From the NCBI GenBank assembly GCA_030015575.1, contig JASDDO010000006.1, forward strand, positions 205,039,632 through 205,103,631: a stretch of DNA of 64,000 nucleotides. The letters are read 5' to 3'. Source of the DNA: Agapanthus africanus (lineage: Eukaryota > Streptophyta > Magnoliopsida > Asparagales > Amaryllidaceae). The notes below the pieces were generated by a model. That model was not told the DNA's origin and ran no database searches. It worked only from the letters and a program-made list of their open reading frames with translations. The first letter of the stretch is position 1. Each line of letters begins with the position of its first letter. Made by a program: the position numbers and the translations under genes. This document shows, piece after piece, positions 11,964 to 23,905 of the stretch.

Positions 11964-12807
11964 TGTAACACCTTAGAATGTGATTAGTGTTAATTAAGCG
12001 TTAATGCGGGTTTTCTGTAAAAGTTTACCAATTTGGTTTTCTCACATTTTATAACAATTAATTAATATTTTATTATTTTTTGGTATGGCTTGCACATACT
12101 TGTGCATGTTAATGTGAGGGTTAGTTAGTTTTAATCTTGTTTAGTGGCCATGATACCTTTAACCTAATCCATGCCTTGATTTAACCTTGCCCAAGATATT
12201 TGTGAGAGATATTCTTGTTTTGAGAGAGAGAGGTGGCTAGGTGAGTCATGGAGGCTTTAATGAGACATTAATGGTTGCATTAATGGAGGTGAGGGAGAGA
12301 GTAAGAATCAGGATTTAGTTCACCCTACACTCACCTCACTCTCTCATTATCACCTCACTCACTCATACACTCTCATTCTATCTCACACTATCTCTTTCTC
12401 ATTTTTCTTCATCCCTTCTAACCCTCAACTGAAAACTTCACTACCCCTTCACTAAACCTTGCTAAACATTCACCAAATTTCATTAAATCTTACCCAAATC
12501 ACTTCTCACGTCTTATTTTGCCTCTAAGATCACTTGGAGCTATGAAAGCTAGGATCTTTGAGCTTGTCTAGTTAGGTGCTGATATCTATCTGTTAAGTAG
12601 GTGTTTTTAATGTTGTGTAGCTTATAAGTTTCAGTTTAGAATGCAAAAAGTTTCGTTTTAGTGCACATATCGTATTTTAGTGTAGTTTTGGGTCTCGGAA
12701 GAATCTGCTATCAAGCCAGGTTTTTGTTGGAAAAGTTCCCATCACAGCTACCTAGTGTAGTGACCTAGAAGCTACCCTAAAAACCTGAGACCTTTTCCTT
12801 CCAACCA

Positions 12808-12845
12808 GGCCGCAATTTTGTTGGTTCTGGCCGCAAATTACGGCC
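12808..12845. repeat. Paired GGCCGCAA palindromes in C 5' LTR
   Basis: GGCCGCAA at 12808 and GGCCGCAAATTACGGCC at 12829-12845. In the 3' LTR copy (20619-20656) the second block reads GGCCGCAAACTGCGGCC. This is a weaker version of the pairs in K, L and G'. Confidence 0.6.
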
Positions 12846-13430
12846 AGAGTGGGGGCTGGGGTGTTTTGTTTTGGTGTAGGGGTCTCTGGGGTTGTATGTG
12901 GTCGTTTGGAACTTGCAACTTTTACAAAATGTTTGTGTAGAAAAATCTGGGATCACTTTGCTTATATTCTAGTGTTTCGACTACGCGCTTTACGTTATCC
13001 GACATGGTTCGTGTTCTTGTGTAGCTGTTGCTCTTGGGTTGGTTTCGTAGTGTCTCAACGCACGTTAGCCACTAGACGAACACTTGAGAGTGTGTTTGGA
13101 GTTGGTGCGTCGGTCAAACGTAGTTTGTACGTGTTATTGGTCGATTACTAATGTGAACTTGTTATGTTGCTATATAATTTTAAGGTCGCAGGCGGGGACT
13201 TTGGACGCTGTGAAAAAGGGAAAGCGAGTGGTTGGCTTTACTTAGCCCAAGATCTTCTGTGAGTAGATTTAACATCTACAGGGGAATCGCCCGCATGGCG
13301 TTATGCGTCTGGGCTAGATTAAATGATATGATTCTTGATTATAAGTATTGCACATATAGAGACTGTGCATGAAATTCACGGCATATTATTACTTGTTGTG
13401 CTTGGACTTGTACCCATTGGACAATACACT

Positions 13431-13488
13431 ATTATTGATGGTTCATGTTGCACGAGCACAATTGTTTGCCACACACTCCGTCGATAAT
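13431..13488 (+). promoter_or_regulatory. Conserved LTR hairpin, C 5' LTR
   Basis: ATTATTGATGG (13431-13441) faces CCGTCGATAAT (13478-13488) across a loop holding GTTGCACGAGCA. The stem is imperfect here, but the arrangement is kept in all six LTRs of C, D and E. Confidence 0.6.
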
Positions 13489-13690
13489 TGCCAGGACATG
13501 CACAACAGACATACATATGTGATATTGTATGGTTAGTGACATTGAGACATGATCCTTATTTCCATTGTGCATATGAGATATAGCATACCTGTATACCTAC
13601 ATGCTTATACACATGCCTTGCTATAGCTACACATATAAATAGATGGTATTGTATCATTATTGACAGGTGTATACACATATGAGATATAGA

Positions 13691-13812
13691 TACATGTACA
13701 CCCACATACTTGGCTACAGCTACATGTACATCATGCACAAATACTTACATGTACACCCAAATACCTGGCTACACCTACATGTACATCATGCAGACATACT
13801 TACATATACACC
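13691..13812 (+). repeat. 55-bp tandem repeat in C 5' LTR
   Basis: The unit starts TACATGTACACCCACATAC and recurs at 13691, 13746 and partly 13801. The 3' LTR copy has further units (22920-23102), and D is inserted at the end of that array. Confidence 0.8.
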
Positions 13813-15520
13813 CTTTTACCTTGCTATAGCTACATGTTCACCTTTATATGATGTGGTATTGGACTTTGGAAGAATTGGAAACAGCATGATATATTTAATA
13901 ACTTGATGCATTCAAATAGCGGTTTTTCCTTTATATGCTCATATTACTGTTTCATGTTGCATATATTATATTTCATGGATTTTCGCATTGAGATATGGAT
14001 TTCACATGATGTTTTCTGGATTTAAGGACCGTGGTAGTTCATGAAATTATGCATTGTTTGAAAAACCCGGTTTCTCATGATATGATATTTCTATGCGTCC
14101 ACTATGAGATTTGTCGGTTCTGTGATTTGTGTTAGATACCCCATGCGAGGAGTGGACGAGGCCGTGTGCGGGTACATGGTGGGGCCCGGAGGTACCCCAG
14201 AGCAAGAGGATCGCAGATGATGGCGATGAGCTCGAGGCAGGGGTGTACTACCTTACCGGTGACAGTATTGAGACGTATGGATACGGGAATTGCGAGTGTC
14301 GGAGCTGGACACTCATATTCCGTGAGACGTATGATATGTGGACATCTGGGCCGATCCGGACTGACGGAGCCCAAGGTCCGATACGGACTGACGGAGCCCT
14401 ATATATGATGATTTACGTGTCGATGCTAGATACGAGTATTTCATGATGTTTTCGAGTGTCGATGTTAGACACTCAGGTTCCATGATTTTGATGTGTCTTT
14501 GAGGGACACACATATATACATATATATACACAGGCATATGTTTTCATGATGTTTTCGGGTGTCGATGTTGGATACTCAAGTTCCATGAGACTTACAGGTT
14601 ATGAGGGCCGATCTGAGAATGCAGTGCCTTTTGTATTGGGATTTGGAGTGTCATTGATGGACACTAGTTTCTCCACGATGAGCATTCCGTGTTGATGATA
14701 TGTTTTTCTTCCCATACTCAGCATTTATTGATATGCATTGCTTCATCTTTTAGTATTACCTGATAGAGTACTTTTTCATGACTGTTGCATATACATATTG
14801 CCATTTATTGCTATCAGCTTGCATGTGATATATTATCGCCGTACGTGCATACCTGCGATTAGCTGCCTATGTTATTTACTATTCACGAGTTGGCAACTCA
14901 CCCCCGATGTGCCACAGTGTTTTGCAGGTAGCCCCTCAGAGTGGTAGCGGCAGGGCTTCTTCTTATCGTATCATCTTTTGCAGCGGATACCGCTACGGCT
15001 GACTGTGAGCAGTTTTGCTATAGGTGGGTTTTGCGGTTATCCGATGATGCTCATTTGTATATTCGTTGTATCTAGTACTCTCCATCTACTACTTCATGTA
15101 TTGACTTAGAGACGAGTTGCCAGGACGATATTGTATATTATTTTGTGACTTGGATGTCCTTTATGCTGTTGTCACTTTATATCGTCTTTTTCTTCGCTAC
15201 GGCGTCGTATATCTTTTGTGGTGGTGTTTCCGCCTTTTGGCGTTGATTTGCTCCCGTTGGGGATTCTTTACATATATTTTTTGTTGTACCCTTTTCGGGG
15301 CTTGTTTTACAAAGGAGGTGCTGCCAAATTTTAAAGAAAGTAAATTTGGACTTTAAAGAATTTTTTATTGAGATTCCAAAAGCTTTTAACAATGTTCTTA
15401 TCACTTACTACTTTTGATGGTTTAGATTGCTGGGTTTTTGGCTTAGTTAAATTGCGTTACGCCTGTAGACGTTACGTGGCTTAAGGGCCGTCACGTGCCA
15501 ATTTTAGGTCATGACAAAGT

Positions 15521-15532
15521 TGGTATCAGAGC
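15521..15532 (+). other. Primer binding site, initiator tRNA-Met (element C)
   Basis: TGGTATCAGAGC lies 4 bases after the LTR end ATGACA. It is complementary to the 3' end of initiator tRNA-Met. Confidence 0.92.
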
Positions 15533-18500
15533 GCTAGGTTTTACCTTTCGGAGTGTAGGATGACCTTGATATGATGGAGTAGGTAGCTTAAGCAGAATGA
15601 CGTAGTGTGTGTATGTCCGCGGTATACTTACGACACGATACTCCGCCTAAGTGACCTTAGTACTTATTGCTTGAAATTCCTTCCATGATTATACATATCC
15701 TTGTGATTCGATTTCCGTGTTCCTATCGAATCTTATTTCCATCTCTAGCCATTTGCCGCCAATGACTATGAGGGCTCAGAGAGAGGCAGCGAGAGCCGAG
15801 GTCAGAATTGATTTGTTTGGGAAGAGGACTTTCCAGGACGGTACGCTCGCTGTACAGGAGCAGATTGATCAGCCTTCGACAGATCGTATCGCTAGGCTTA
15901 AGGCAGATAAGTAGGATTTGCGCCAGATGATGGGATCGTTGGTTGAGGCCAGTCGAGCGCAGCGACAGGAGGTTGCCACCCCTGTTACCCAGTTATTCTT
16001 TGCTATCGGTACACCACATTGTGTCACATATACAGTAGCAGTGGACGCAGCCCTATTAGATGAGGAGCGTCTTCTCTAGACTTTGGAAGTTCCGGAACTG
16101 AGGAGGGCTCGTACAGGTGTATCTGCCCAGAGACAGATGCTTAGTCGCCATGACAGATTTTGTTTAAGTCGCGGGAGTAGCAGAGTCTTTGGATGAGGAC
16201 AGTTGTTTAGGTCTTATCCCCAGGAGGGTCAGTAGTCAGCGTATGGATGTGTCCGGTGTGGGAGTTTCCATCACCTCATCAGGAATTGTTCCTTGGTACG
16301 CCAGAGGAGGGCAGCAGTACCATATGTTACCTTACCACCTTCACCTCAGGGAGCGTTTCCCCTTGCGCCTGTTGTCGTACCACGCCAGACTTATGTTCAG
16401 ATAGGTCGTGGTTGCGGAGAGTTTGTTCAGAGTGTACAGGATGGCAGAAGAGGAAGACGGCCAGTTGCAGGTAGAGAGCAGGTACGAGCGATTGCTTCTA
16501 CTCATCGGGACGCGTGGGCGTCCAATGCAGAGTTTTCAGGTATTCTTAATTCGTATGTTCTTTTGTTGCACATGTTTGTTTAATTCGGGATCTATGCACT
16601 CGTTTATTCCACACATTTCATGCCGTGGTTGGGCCGAGAGTCGTGTATACTAGATCAGCCGTTGTTGTGTTTACTCCTGTTAGCGATTCTTTTATTACGC
16701 GACACGTGTTTCGGTAATGTGCCAATCTGATAGGAGATAGAGATTCGTCCGTCGATTTGATCCTTCTAGAGATGTTGGAATTTGACGTTCTCCTGGGCAC
16801 GGACTGGTTAGCTACGTGCTATGCGTCTGTGGACCACCGCGAGAAGACAGTCAGGTTTTGTTTTCTCGACGAGTCAGTTCTTGTTGTGCAGGGGACAGTG
16901 GTGCCGCCCCTCACAGCTTGATTTCAGCCTTTTTCGCTAGTCGGCTTTTGAGGAGAGGATGTCGAGAATTCTTAGCTTTCATTCATGATACCGGAGCCAC
17001 AGTGGATTCGTTGGACCGGGTTTCTATTGGGTGAGATTTTCCGACGTTGTTCCAGTTGAGTCGGCGGAGCTTAGGGAGCTTAAGGATCAGATGCAGAGTT
17101 GCTAGATAGGGGGACTTGTACGTCCAAGTGTTTTGCTTTGGGGAGCTCCTATTCTGTTCGTCGAGAAGAAGGACGGCAGTTTGAGGTTGTGCATTGATTG
17201 ATCGTCAATTGAACCGAGTTACGGTGCGGATTAGGCATCCTTTACCTCGCATTTGACGATTTGTTTGATCAGCTCTAGGGTGCGAGACATTTTTCTAAGT
17301 TTGATTTGGGATCAGGTCATCATTAGTTGCGGGTTCGGAGTGATGACATTCCGAAAACTATTTTTGTGCGCGCTACGAGATTTATGAGTTTTTGGTGGTG
17401 TCGTTGGACTCACCAATGCCCTAGCAGCATACATTGATGTGATGAACCAGATTTTTAAGGCCGTTCCTCGACCAGTGTATTGTTTTGTTATTGATGACAT
17501 TCTGGTCTATTTCAAGAGTCGAGAGGAGCTTGAGTAGCACTTGAGGATTTCTTTGCTGACATTGAGAGAGTACCAGCTGTTTGCTGAAATCTAGAAGTGT
17601 TTCTTTCTGGCTTGATAGTGTTGACTTCCTAGGTCATGTTGTTACAGGAGATGATATTCGTATGGACCCGAGGAAGATCGAGGCTGTACAACTTTGGCCT
17701 AGCCCTGTTCAGTGACAGAGGTCATAACTTTTTGGGCTTAGCCGATTTTTACCGCCGTTTCGTGCAGGATTTCTTGTGTATCGCTGCAGCGTTGACCAGA
17801 TTGACCAGGAAGGGGGTTATTTTTCTTTAGACTGAGGCATGTGTGCTGAGTTTTCAGCAGGTGAAGACTCGGTTGACGACTACACCAGTTCTATCCTTGC
17901 TTTCTGGATCGGGCGACTTAGTCGTTTATTGTGATGTTTTGTGAGTGGGGCTCTATCGTGTACTGATGTAGTATGATAGAGTTATCGCTTATGCTTCCCG
18001 ACAGTTGGAGGAAGTACGAGTAGGATTTAACCCTCTCATGATCTGGAGATGGCCGCGGTGGTCTTGCGCTGGAGATTTGGGGACACTACTTGTATGGAGA
18101 GTCGTGTCAGATTTTCACGGACCACCAGAGCTTAATGTACATCTTCCTGCAGCGGGATCTGAAGTTGAGACAGCACTGTTGGATGGAGCTTGTGAAGGAC
18201 TGTGATTGTGAGATCCTTTATTGCCCGGGGCAAGGAGATTGTGGTAGCTGATACTTTGAGTCGGAGGCCAGGGGGTAGCTAGTTCCAGTTGTGCGCAATT
18301 CAGAGACAGTCTTCTGCAGATTTGTTGTTCTTGTGCGACATATGAGTAGAGTTTAAGTTCACCTCTACTGGGGGACAGCTTGTTCATGTCCGCGCCCGTC
18401 CACTTTTACTTAATCATTTTTGTTAGGCACAGCCCGCCGATGCTCGTTTTTCTGAGATTCTTGAGCATGTTCAGCAGGGTAAGGATTCAGAGTTCTTGAT

Positions 18501-19759
18501 TTATGACCAGGGTGTGCTACGTTTAGGGACTCGTTGTCGTGTACCTGATACTAATGGGTAGAGACGCGAGGTCCTAGAGCAGGCACATCAGTCAGCTTTC
18601 AGTGTTCACCTAACTGCCACCAAGATGTAACGTGACTTGAGTGTTAGTTACTGGTTGGCAGGGATGAAGAGTGATGTTCAACTTTCGTTTTGAGGTGCCT
18701 GACTAGTTAGCGAGCTATGGTTGAGCCTTTGAGACCGGCTGGAGAGTTGCAACCTTTTTACCGTTCCAGGGTGGGAATGGGAGCAGATCTCCATGAATTT
18801 CTTTGTGTTATTGTTGTCCGGTTATGCTCAGTATGCTCAGTTGTTCTTCGATAAGTTTGTGTGTTTGCACGGAGTTCTTTCAAGCGTTGTATCCAATAGA
18901 GGCACCCAATTCGCTAGCCGTCTTTGGCAGAAGCTTCAGGAAGCCTTGGTTACTGTTGAGCTTTAGCTCCACTTTCCATCCTTAGGCCGATGGTCAGACA
19001 AAACGGACTATATAGACTCTGGAGGACATGCTTTTGCGTACGTGCTAATGTTTGTTGACTGTTGGATCGTCACTTGCCATTAATGGAGTTCTCCTACGAT
19101 AACAGTTATCAGGAGATATTTCAAATGGTAACTTTTAGGCCTTTTTTAGTAGGTTGTGTCGATCGCCAGTATGTTTTACCAACTCCGTGAGAGCCGGATT
19201 TTTGGACCCTAGTTAGTCCAGAGACTTTGGAGAAGATCCAGTTGATTCAGGTCAGGATGAGAGCAGCCAGTGCAGATAGAAGTCCTATGCCGACCGTCGT
19301 TGTCGCAGACTTGAGTTCGCAGTGGAAGATCATGTATTCCTACGGATTTTTCCAATGAATGGGGTGTTGAGTTTTGGAAAGCTTTGTCCTAGATTGTAGG
19401 GACTTTTGAGATCCTCGAGCGAGTTAGTACCGTTTCCTTTCGCCCAGATTTTTGAGTATTCACCCCGTATTCCTTGTGTCGATACTTCGCAAATACCCTC
19501 ATGACCTTTCTCACATGATTCAGCACCAGACCATTCATTTGGGACGCGATTTTTCGTTCACCAGCAGCCGATAGTGATAGTGGATTGGCAGGTGGAGAAA
19601 CTTAGGTCAAAGGTCTTGCCATCTGTGGAGGTTTTCTTTGGCTTGGCCCGTCTAGTGAGGAGATAACTTGGGAGGCTGTGAGCGAGATGTGGAAGATTTG
19701 CACTCATCTCTTTGAAGGTATGCATAATAAGAATTTTAAATTTGGGGACGAATTTCTAT

Positions 19760-19772
19760 AAATGGGGGTGAT
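19760..19772 (+). other. Polypurine tract of element C
   Basis: AAATGGGGGTGAT directly precedes TGTAACACC of the 3' LTR. It is a diverged version of the tract in D. Confidence 0.7.
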
Positions 19773-21101
19773 TGTAACACCTTAGAATGCGATTAGAGTT
19801 AATTAAGTGTTAATGCGGGTTTTCTGTAAAAGTTTACTAATATAGTTTCCTAACATTTTATAACAATTAATTAATATTTTATTATTAGTTGTTATGGCTT
19901 GCACACACTTCTGCATGTTAATGTGAGGGTTAGTTAGTGTTAATCTTGTATAGTGACCATGACACCTTTAACCTAATCTATGCCTTGATTTAACCTTGCC
20001 CTAGATATTTTTGAGAGATATTTTCTTGTTTTGAGAGAGAGAGGTGGCTGGGTGAGTCATGGAGGCTTTAATGAGGCATTAATGGTTGCATTAATGGAGG
20101 TGAGGGAGAGAGTAAGAATAAGGATTTAGTTCACCCTGCACTCACCCTACTCTCTCATTATCACCAAACTCACTCATACATTCTCATTCTCTCTCACACT
20201 ATCTCTTTCTCATTTTTCGTCATCCCCTCTTACCCTCAACTGACACCTTCACTACCCCTTCACTAAACCTTGCTAAACCTTCACCAAATTTCATTAAATC
20301 TCACCCAAATCACTTCTCATGTCTTGTTTTGCCTCTAAGATCACTTGGAGCTTGGAAAGCAAGGATCTTTGAGCTTGTGTGGTTAGGTACTGATCTCTAT
20401 CTGTTAAGTAGGTGTTTTTAATGTTGTGCAGCTTATAAGTTTCAGTTTAGAACGCGTAAACTTTTGTTTTAGTGCACATATCGTATTTTAGTGTAGTTTT
20501 GGGTCTTGGATGAATCTGCTATCAAACCAGGTTTTTGTTGGAAAAGTTCCCATCACAGTGACCTAGTGTAGTGACCTAGAAGCTACCTTAAAAACCTGAG
20601 ACCTTTTCCTTCCAACCAGGCCGCAATTTTATTGGTTCTGGCCGCAAACTGCGGCCAGAGTGGGGGCTGAGATGTTGTGTTTTGGTGTAGGGGTCTCTGG
20701 GGTTGTATGTGGTCTTGTGGAACTTGCAACTTTTACAAAATGTTTGTGTAGCAAAATCTGGGATCACTTTGCTTATTTTCTAGTGTTTCGACTACACGCG
20801 TAACGTTATCCGACACGGTTCAGTTCTTGTGTAGCTGTTGCTCTTGGGTTGGTTTCGTAGTGTCGCTACATACGTTAGCCACTAGACGAACACTTGAGAG
20901 TTTGTTTGGAGTTGGTGCGTCGGTCAAACGTAGTCTGTGCATGTTATTTGTTGATTACTAATGTGAACTTGTTATGTTGCTATATGATTTTAGGGTCGCA
21001 GGCGGGGATTTCGGATGCTGCGAAGATGGGAAAGCGAGTGGTTGGCTTTACTTAGCCCAAGAAAATCTGTGAGTATATTTAACATCTACAGGGGAATCGC
21101 C
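19773..21101 (+). mobile_element. C 3' LTR, piece 1
   Basis: It aligns with the first ~1.33 kb of the C 5' LTR. It ends with TCGCC (21097-21101), the left copy of the target duplication of solo LTR L. Later pieces are 22557-23102, 42899-43553 and 55294-56354. Together they sum to about 3.59 kb against 3.55 kb for the 5' LTR. Confidence 0.92.
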
Positions 21102-21528
21102 TGATCATATCAGAATTTTGCATTATTATATCAACCATTCTTAATCATATTACATATAAATAGGTGCTTTTGATCCATGTCTGCTAAATAGTTGAAGGTT
21201 ACTGGTTCTCAGATCATTACAGTGAAATTCATGAAAAGACGCTACAAATGTGAGACTACAACCAACAATATATGAATCCATATGATTCCGCCTACCAGTT
21301 CAAGGAACAAATGAAGATCAGTAAACAGTTGAATGCATAAAGCACAAAGGTAGCATATGATTCAACACTTCAACGCAAAGCTCACGGTAAAAGTACACAA
21401 AAATACTGCATTGTTGAAAATCTGGAAGAAAATAGAAGATATTCTGAGGAACCAAGTGAAGAAAACAGAAGAAAAAGCTACATGAAGCAACCCCGAGAAG
21501 TTGAGACAGAGACCCCACAATATGGCTG

Positions 21529-21572
21529 TGGAACCGCGGCCAAACATGGCTTTCTGCCGCGGAACCACGGCC
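21529..21572. repeat. Paired GC-rich palindromes in L
   Basis: TGGAACCGCGGCC (21529-21541) and TGCCGCGGAACCACGGCC (21555-21572), 13 bases apart. The layout is the same as in K and in the G' leader. Confidence 0.75.
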
Positions 21573-21685
21573 GTGCTGTGCACGTGTCGGTGCACGTGTC
21601 TGTGGGTGTCGGTGCTTTGACCCGGCTTTCTTATGGTAGTCTTGTAATTTCATGTATTGATCAGAATGTAAACCTAGGGTTTTTC

Positions 21686-21700
21686 CTATATATAAATAGG
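21686..21700 (+). promoter_or_regulatory. TATA box of LTR L
   Basis: CTATATATAAATAGG, followed about 115 bases later by a poly(A) signal, as expected for U3/R of a retrotransposon LTR. Confidence 0.7.
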
Positions 21701-21813
21701 AGAGCTCAAGGCCTTTCTTAGTGTGCCTCTTTTTGGTGTGCCTCTTTGGAGGATGCCTCTTTTTAATTTCTTAGATTAAATTTTATTCCCATTGTAATCG
21801 TCAAGAGGTCATC

Positions 21814-21819
21814 AATAAA
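21814..21819 (+). terminator. Poly(A) signal of LTR L
   Basis: AATAAA downstream of the TATA box and upstream of a T-rich stretch. This is the likely R-region polyadenylation signal. Confidence 0.55.
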
Positions 21820-22556
21820 AGTAAGTGTTTTTTCATTTTTATCTTGTGTTCTTCTTAATTGAAATTTATTTTTCTGCAAATTTTTATCTGTCTTTATTTA
21901 TCTGCAAGTTAATAGTTTATTAAAAAGAAAAATAATTATAATAATGAATTTCATCGTAACTTCCCTAATGAGTGAGTAATTCCTCACTTGTTAGGGATAG
22001 GAGAGGGAATGTTTGAGAGATGGAAATCTCTCTCACTCCTTTCTTTGCCAAAATAATTTTAAATACGGACTCCCTTTAAATCAACCATAATTCGCTCACT
22101 ACGGCACCCTATCCTACATGATAGCGGTGATTCCTTAGTTAGACCGGTTGTGGTTGAATTAACCGGAGGTTAGGAATAAGAGCCAAGAACGGACGGACAA
22201 GGACCAAAAGGAAGAAACTAAGTTTCTTCCCAGTCGTGTTAATCCCCGTTATTGCCGATTACCCTAACACCTTTATTCACAACTAAGGCATTCAAAGAAG
22301 TGAGAAGATCCCTATTTCGAGCTAACCTAATCCTAACCCTAGCAAGCGTTTTATCAACATATTCTCATTCATAGATCTTAAAACAAAATAACCAATTATT
22401 TTGACTTAACTTGTTAGAACATAAAGAAAAGGATTTCTTCTCCCTGTGGATCGACCCGTACTCAACCGGCTAGCTACTAAGCGACACCGTCTTGATTGCA
22501 GTAATCTTAATTTAAATTTTAAAACCCACGTACGCAAAACACAACCAACCATCGCC

Positions 22557-23102
22557 CGCACGACGTTATGCGTCTGGGATAGATTAAATGATATGATTCT
22601 TGATTATTGGTATTGCATATATAGAGACTGTGCATGAACTTCATGGCATATCATTACTTGTTGTGCTTGGACTTGTACCCAATAGACACTGCACTATTAT
22701 TGACGGTTCATGTTGCACGAGCACAAATGTATGCCACACACTCCGTCGATAATTGCCATGACACGCACAACACACATACATATGTGATATTGTATGGTTA
22801 GTGACATTGAGACATGATCCTTATTTCCATTGTGCATATGAGATATAGCATACCTGTATACCTACATGCTTACACACATGCCTTGCTATAGCTACACATA
22901 TACATAGATGATATTGTATCATTATTGACAGGTGTATACACATATAAGATATAGCTACATATACATCATGCACACATACTTACATGTACACCCACATACC
23001 TAGCTACAGCTACATGTACATCATGCATACATACTTACATGTACACCCACATACCTGGCTACAGCTACACGTACATCATGCATACATACTTACATGTACA
23101 CC
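22557..23102 (+). mobile_element. C 3' LTR, piece 2
   Basis: It continues the C LTR after L and includes the hairpin (22696-22706 with 22743-22753, one G-T wobble) and 55-bp tandem units. It ends with ACACC (23098-23102), the left target duplication of D. Confidence 0.92.
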
Positions 23103-23747
23103 TGTAATAACTTAGGAATGCGATTAGTGTTAATTAGGCGGTAATGCGGGTTTTCTCTAAAAATTTTACTACTTCAGTTTACTCACATTTTTTAACATTT
23201 AATTAATAATTTATTATTATTTGTTATGGCTTGCACACACTTGTGCATGTTAATGTGAGGTTTAACCCGTCCTTTCTTATGACTTGCACACATTTGTTAT
23301 AGCAACCATGACACTTTGATCTAATCCAAACCTTAAGTTAATCCTTTCTTGCTTAAACCTTCCCTAGATATTTTTTGTGAGATATTTCTTGGTGTTTTGA
23401 AATGAGAAGAAGTTGCGTGGTGACTCATGGTGGGAGCATGCTTGCATTAAGGAGGAGGGTAAGTGTAAAGGTTACACTCACCACTCATGCTTATCACTTC
23501 ACCCTCTCTCTCTTTTCATCTCACTCTATCTCACTCTCTTTTGTTTCCATCTCCTCATTACCTCAACTGAACACTCACCTCTTCATCACCAATCCTTCAT
23601 AAAACTTCACAAAATCTCACCCAAATCACTTCCTAAACCTTGTTTTGCCTCTTAGATGCCTTGGAGCTTGGAAAGTTAGGATCTTTGAGCTTGTGGGAGT
23701 AGCTAATGATCTCTATATGTTAAGTAGGTCTTTTTAGTGTTGCGTAG
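23103..23747 (+). mobile_element. D 5' LTR, piece 1
   Basis: It begins TGTAATAACTTAGG and ends with CGTAG (23743-23747), the left target duplication of solo copia LTR B. Confidence 0.92.
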
Positions 23748-23905
23748 TGTAGGGTTATTAAGCACTATAACAAGGTTCTACAAGGCATCAACCATACCAA
23801 AATCAAATTTTTCATGTGCCGAACAACCCAAGCAAGATCGTAAACTAGAGATTAGACAAAACAATGAGCAAGTAAACAACTTTACTTCTAAGAGAAAGGG
23901 ATTAC

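Larger units (their letters stand above)
11964..15516 (+). mobile_element. C 5' LTR
   Basis: 3553 bp, TGTAACACCTTAG to GGTCATGACA. In order it holds an AT-rich start; a CT-rich tract (12310-12500); a paired GGCCGCAA palindrome (12808-12845); an exon-like block after TTTTAAGG near 13180-13258; a donor-like GTGAGTAG (13259); a hairpin (13431-13488); a 55-bp tandem repeat; a GAGTTGGCAACTC palindrome (14887-14899); and an acceptor-like TTTGCAG (14921-14927). The frames inside it (for example 12849-13151, 14129-14446) are not supported as genes. Confidence 0.92.
15517..19772 (+). pseudogene. C interior: gag-pol remnant
   Basis: A 4.26 kb interior, near the normal length for this family. Gag begins around 15763 (MTMRAQREAARAEVR). 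Protease-like and reverse transcriptase sequence follow, with the RT active-site block IDDILVYFKS near 17485-17515. An RNase H and integrase region (about 17900-19100) comes next, then a C-terminal tail (about 19500-19740) with VEKLRSKVLPSVEV-like sequence as in chromovirus Pol. Many breaks (well over ten) leave no functional frame. It resembles D and E throughout. Confidence 0.85.
21102..22551 (+). mobile_element. Solo Athila-like LTR L
   Basis: 1450 bp, TGATCATATC to CAACCAACCA, flanked by TCGCC on both sides (21097-21101 and 22552-22556). No interior is present, so it is a solo LTR left by LTR-LTR recombination. A CCCTGTGGATCGACCC motif near the end and GCGACACCGT match the K LTR and place it with Athila-like elements. 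It carries a TATA box, a poly(A) signal and a paired GC palindrome. It is inserted in the C 3' LTR. Confidence 0.88.

Noticed and set aside
12849-13151. 100-codon frame in the C 5' LTR, similar to 32482-32874
   Set aside because: It lies in shared LTR sequence that contains intron-like tracts, and it is not kept in frame in the E or C 3' copies.
13691-13812. Direct repeats resembling a CRISPR array
   Set aside because: Units are contiguous 55-bp tandem copies in an LTR without unique spacers, and the sequence is plant retrotransposon.
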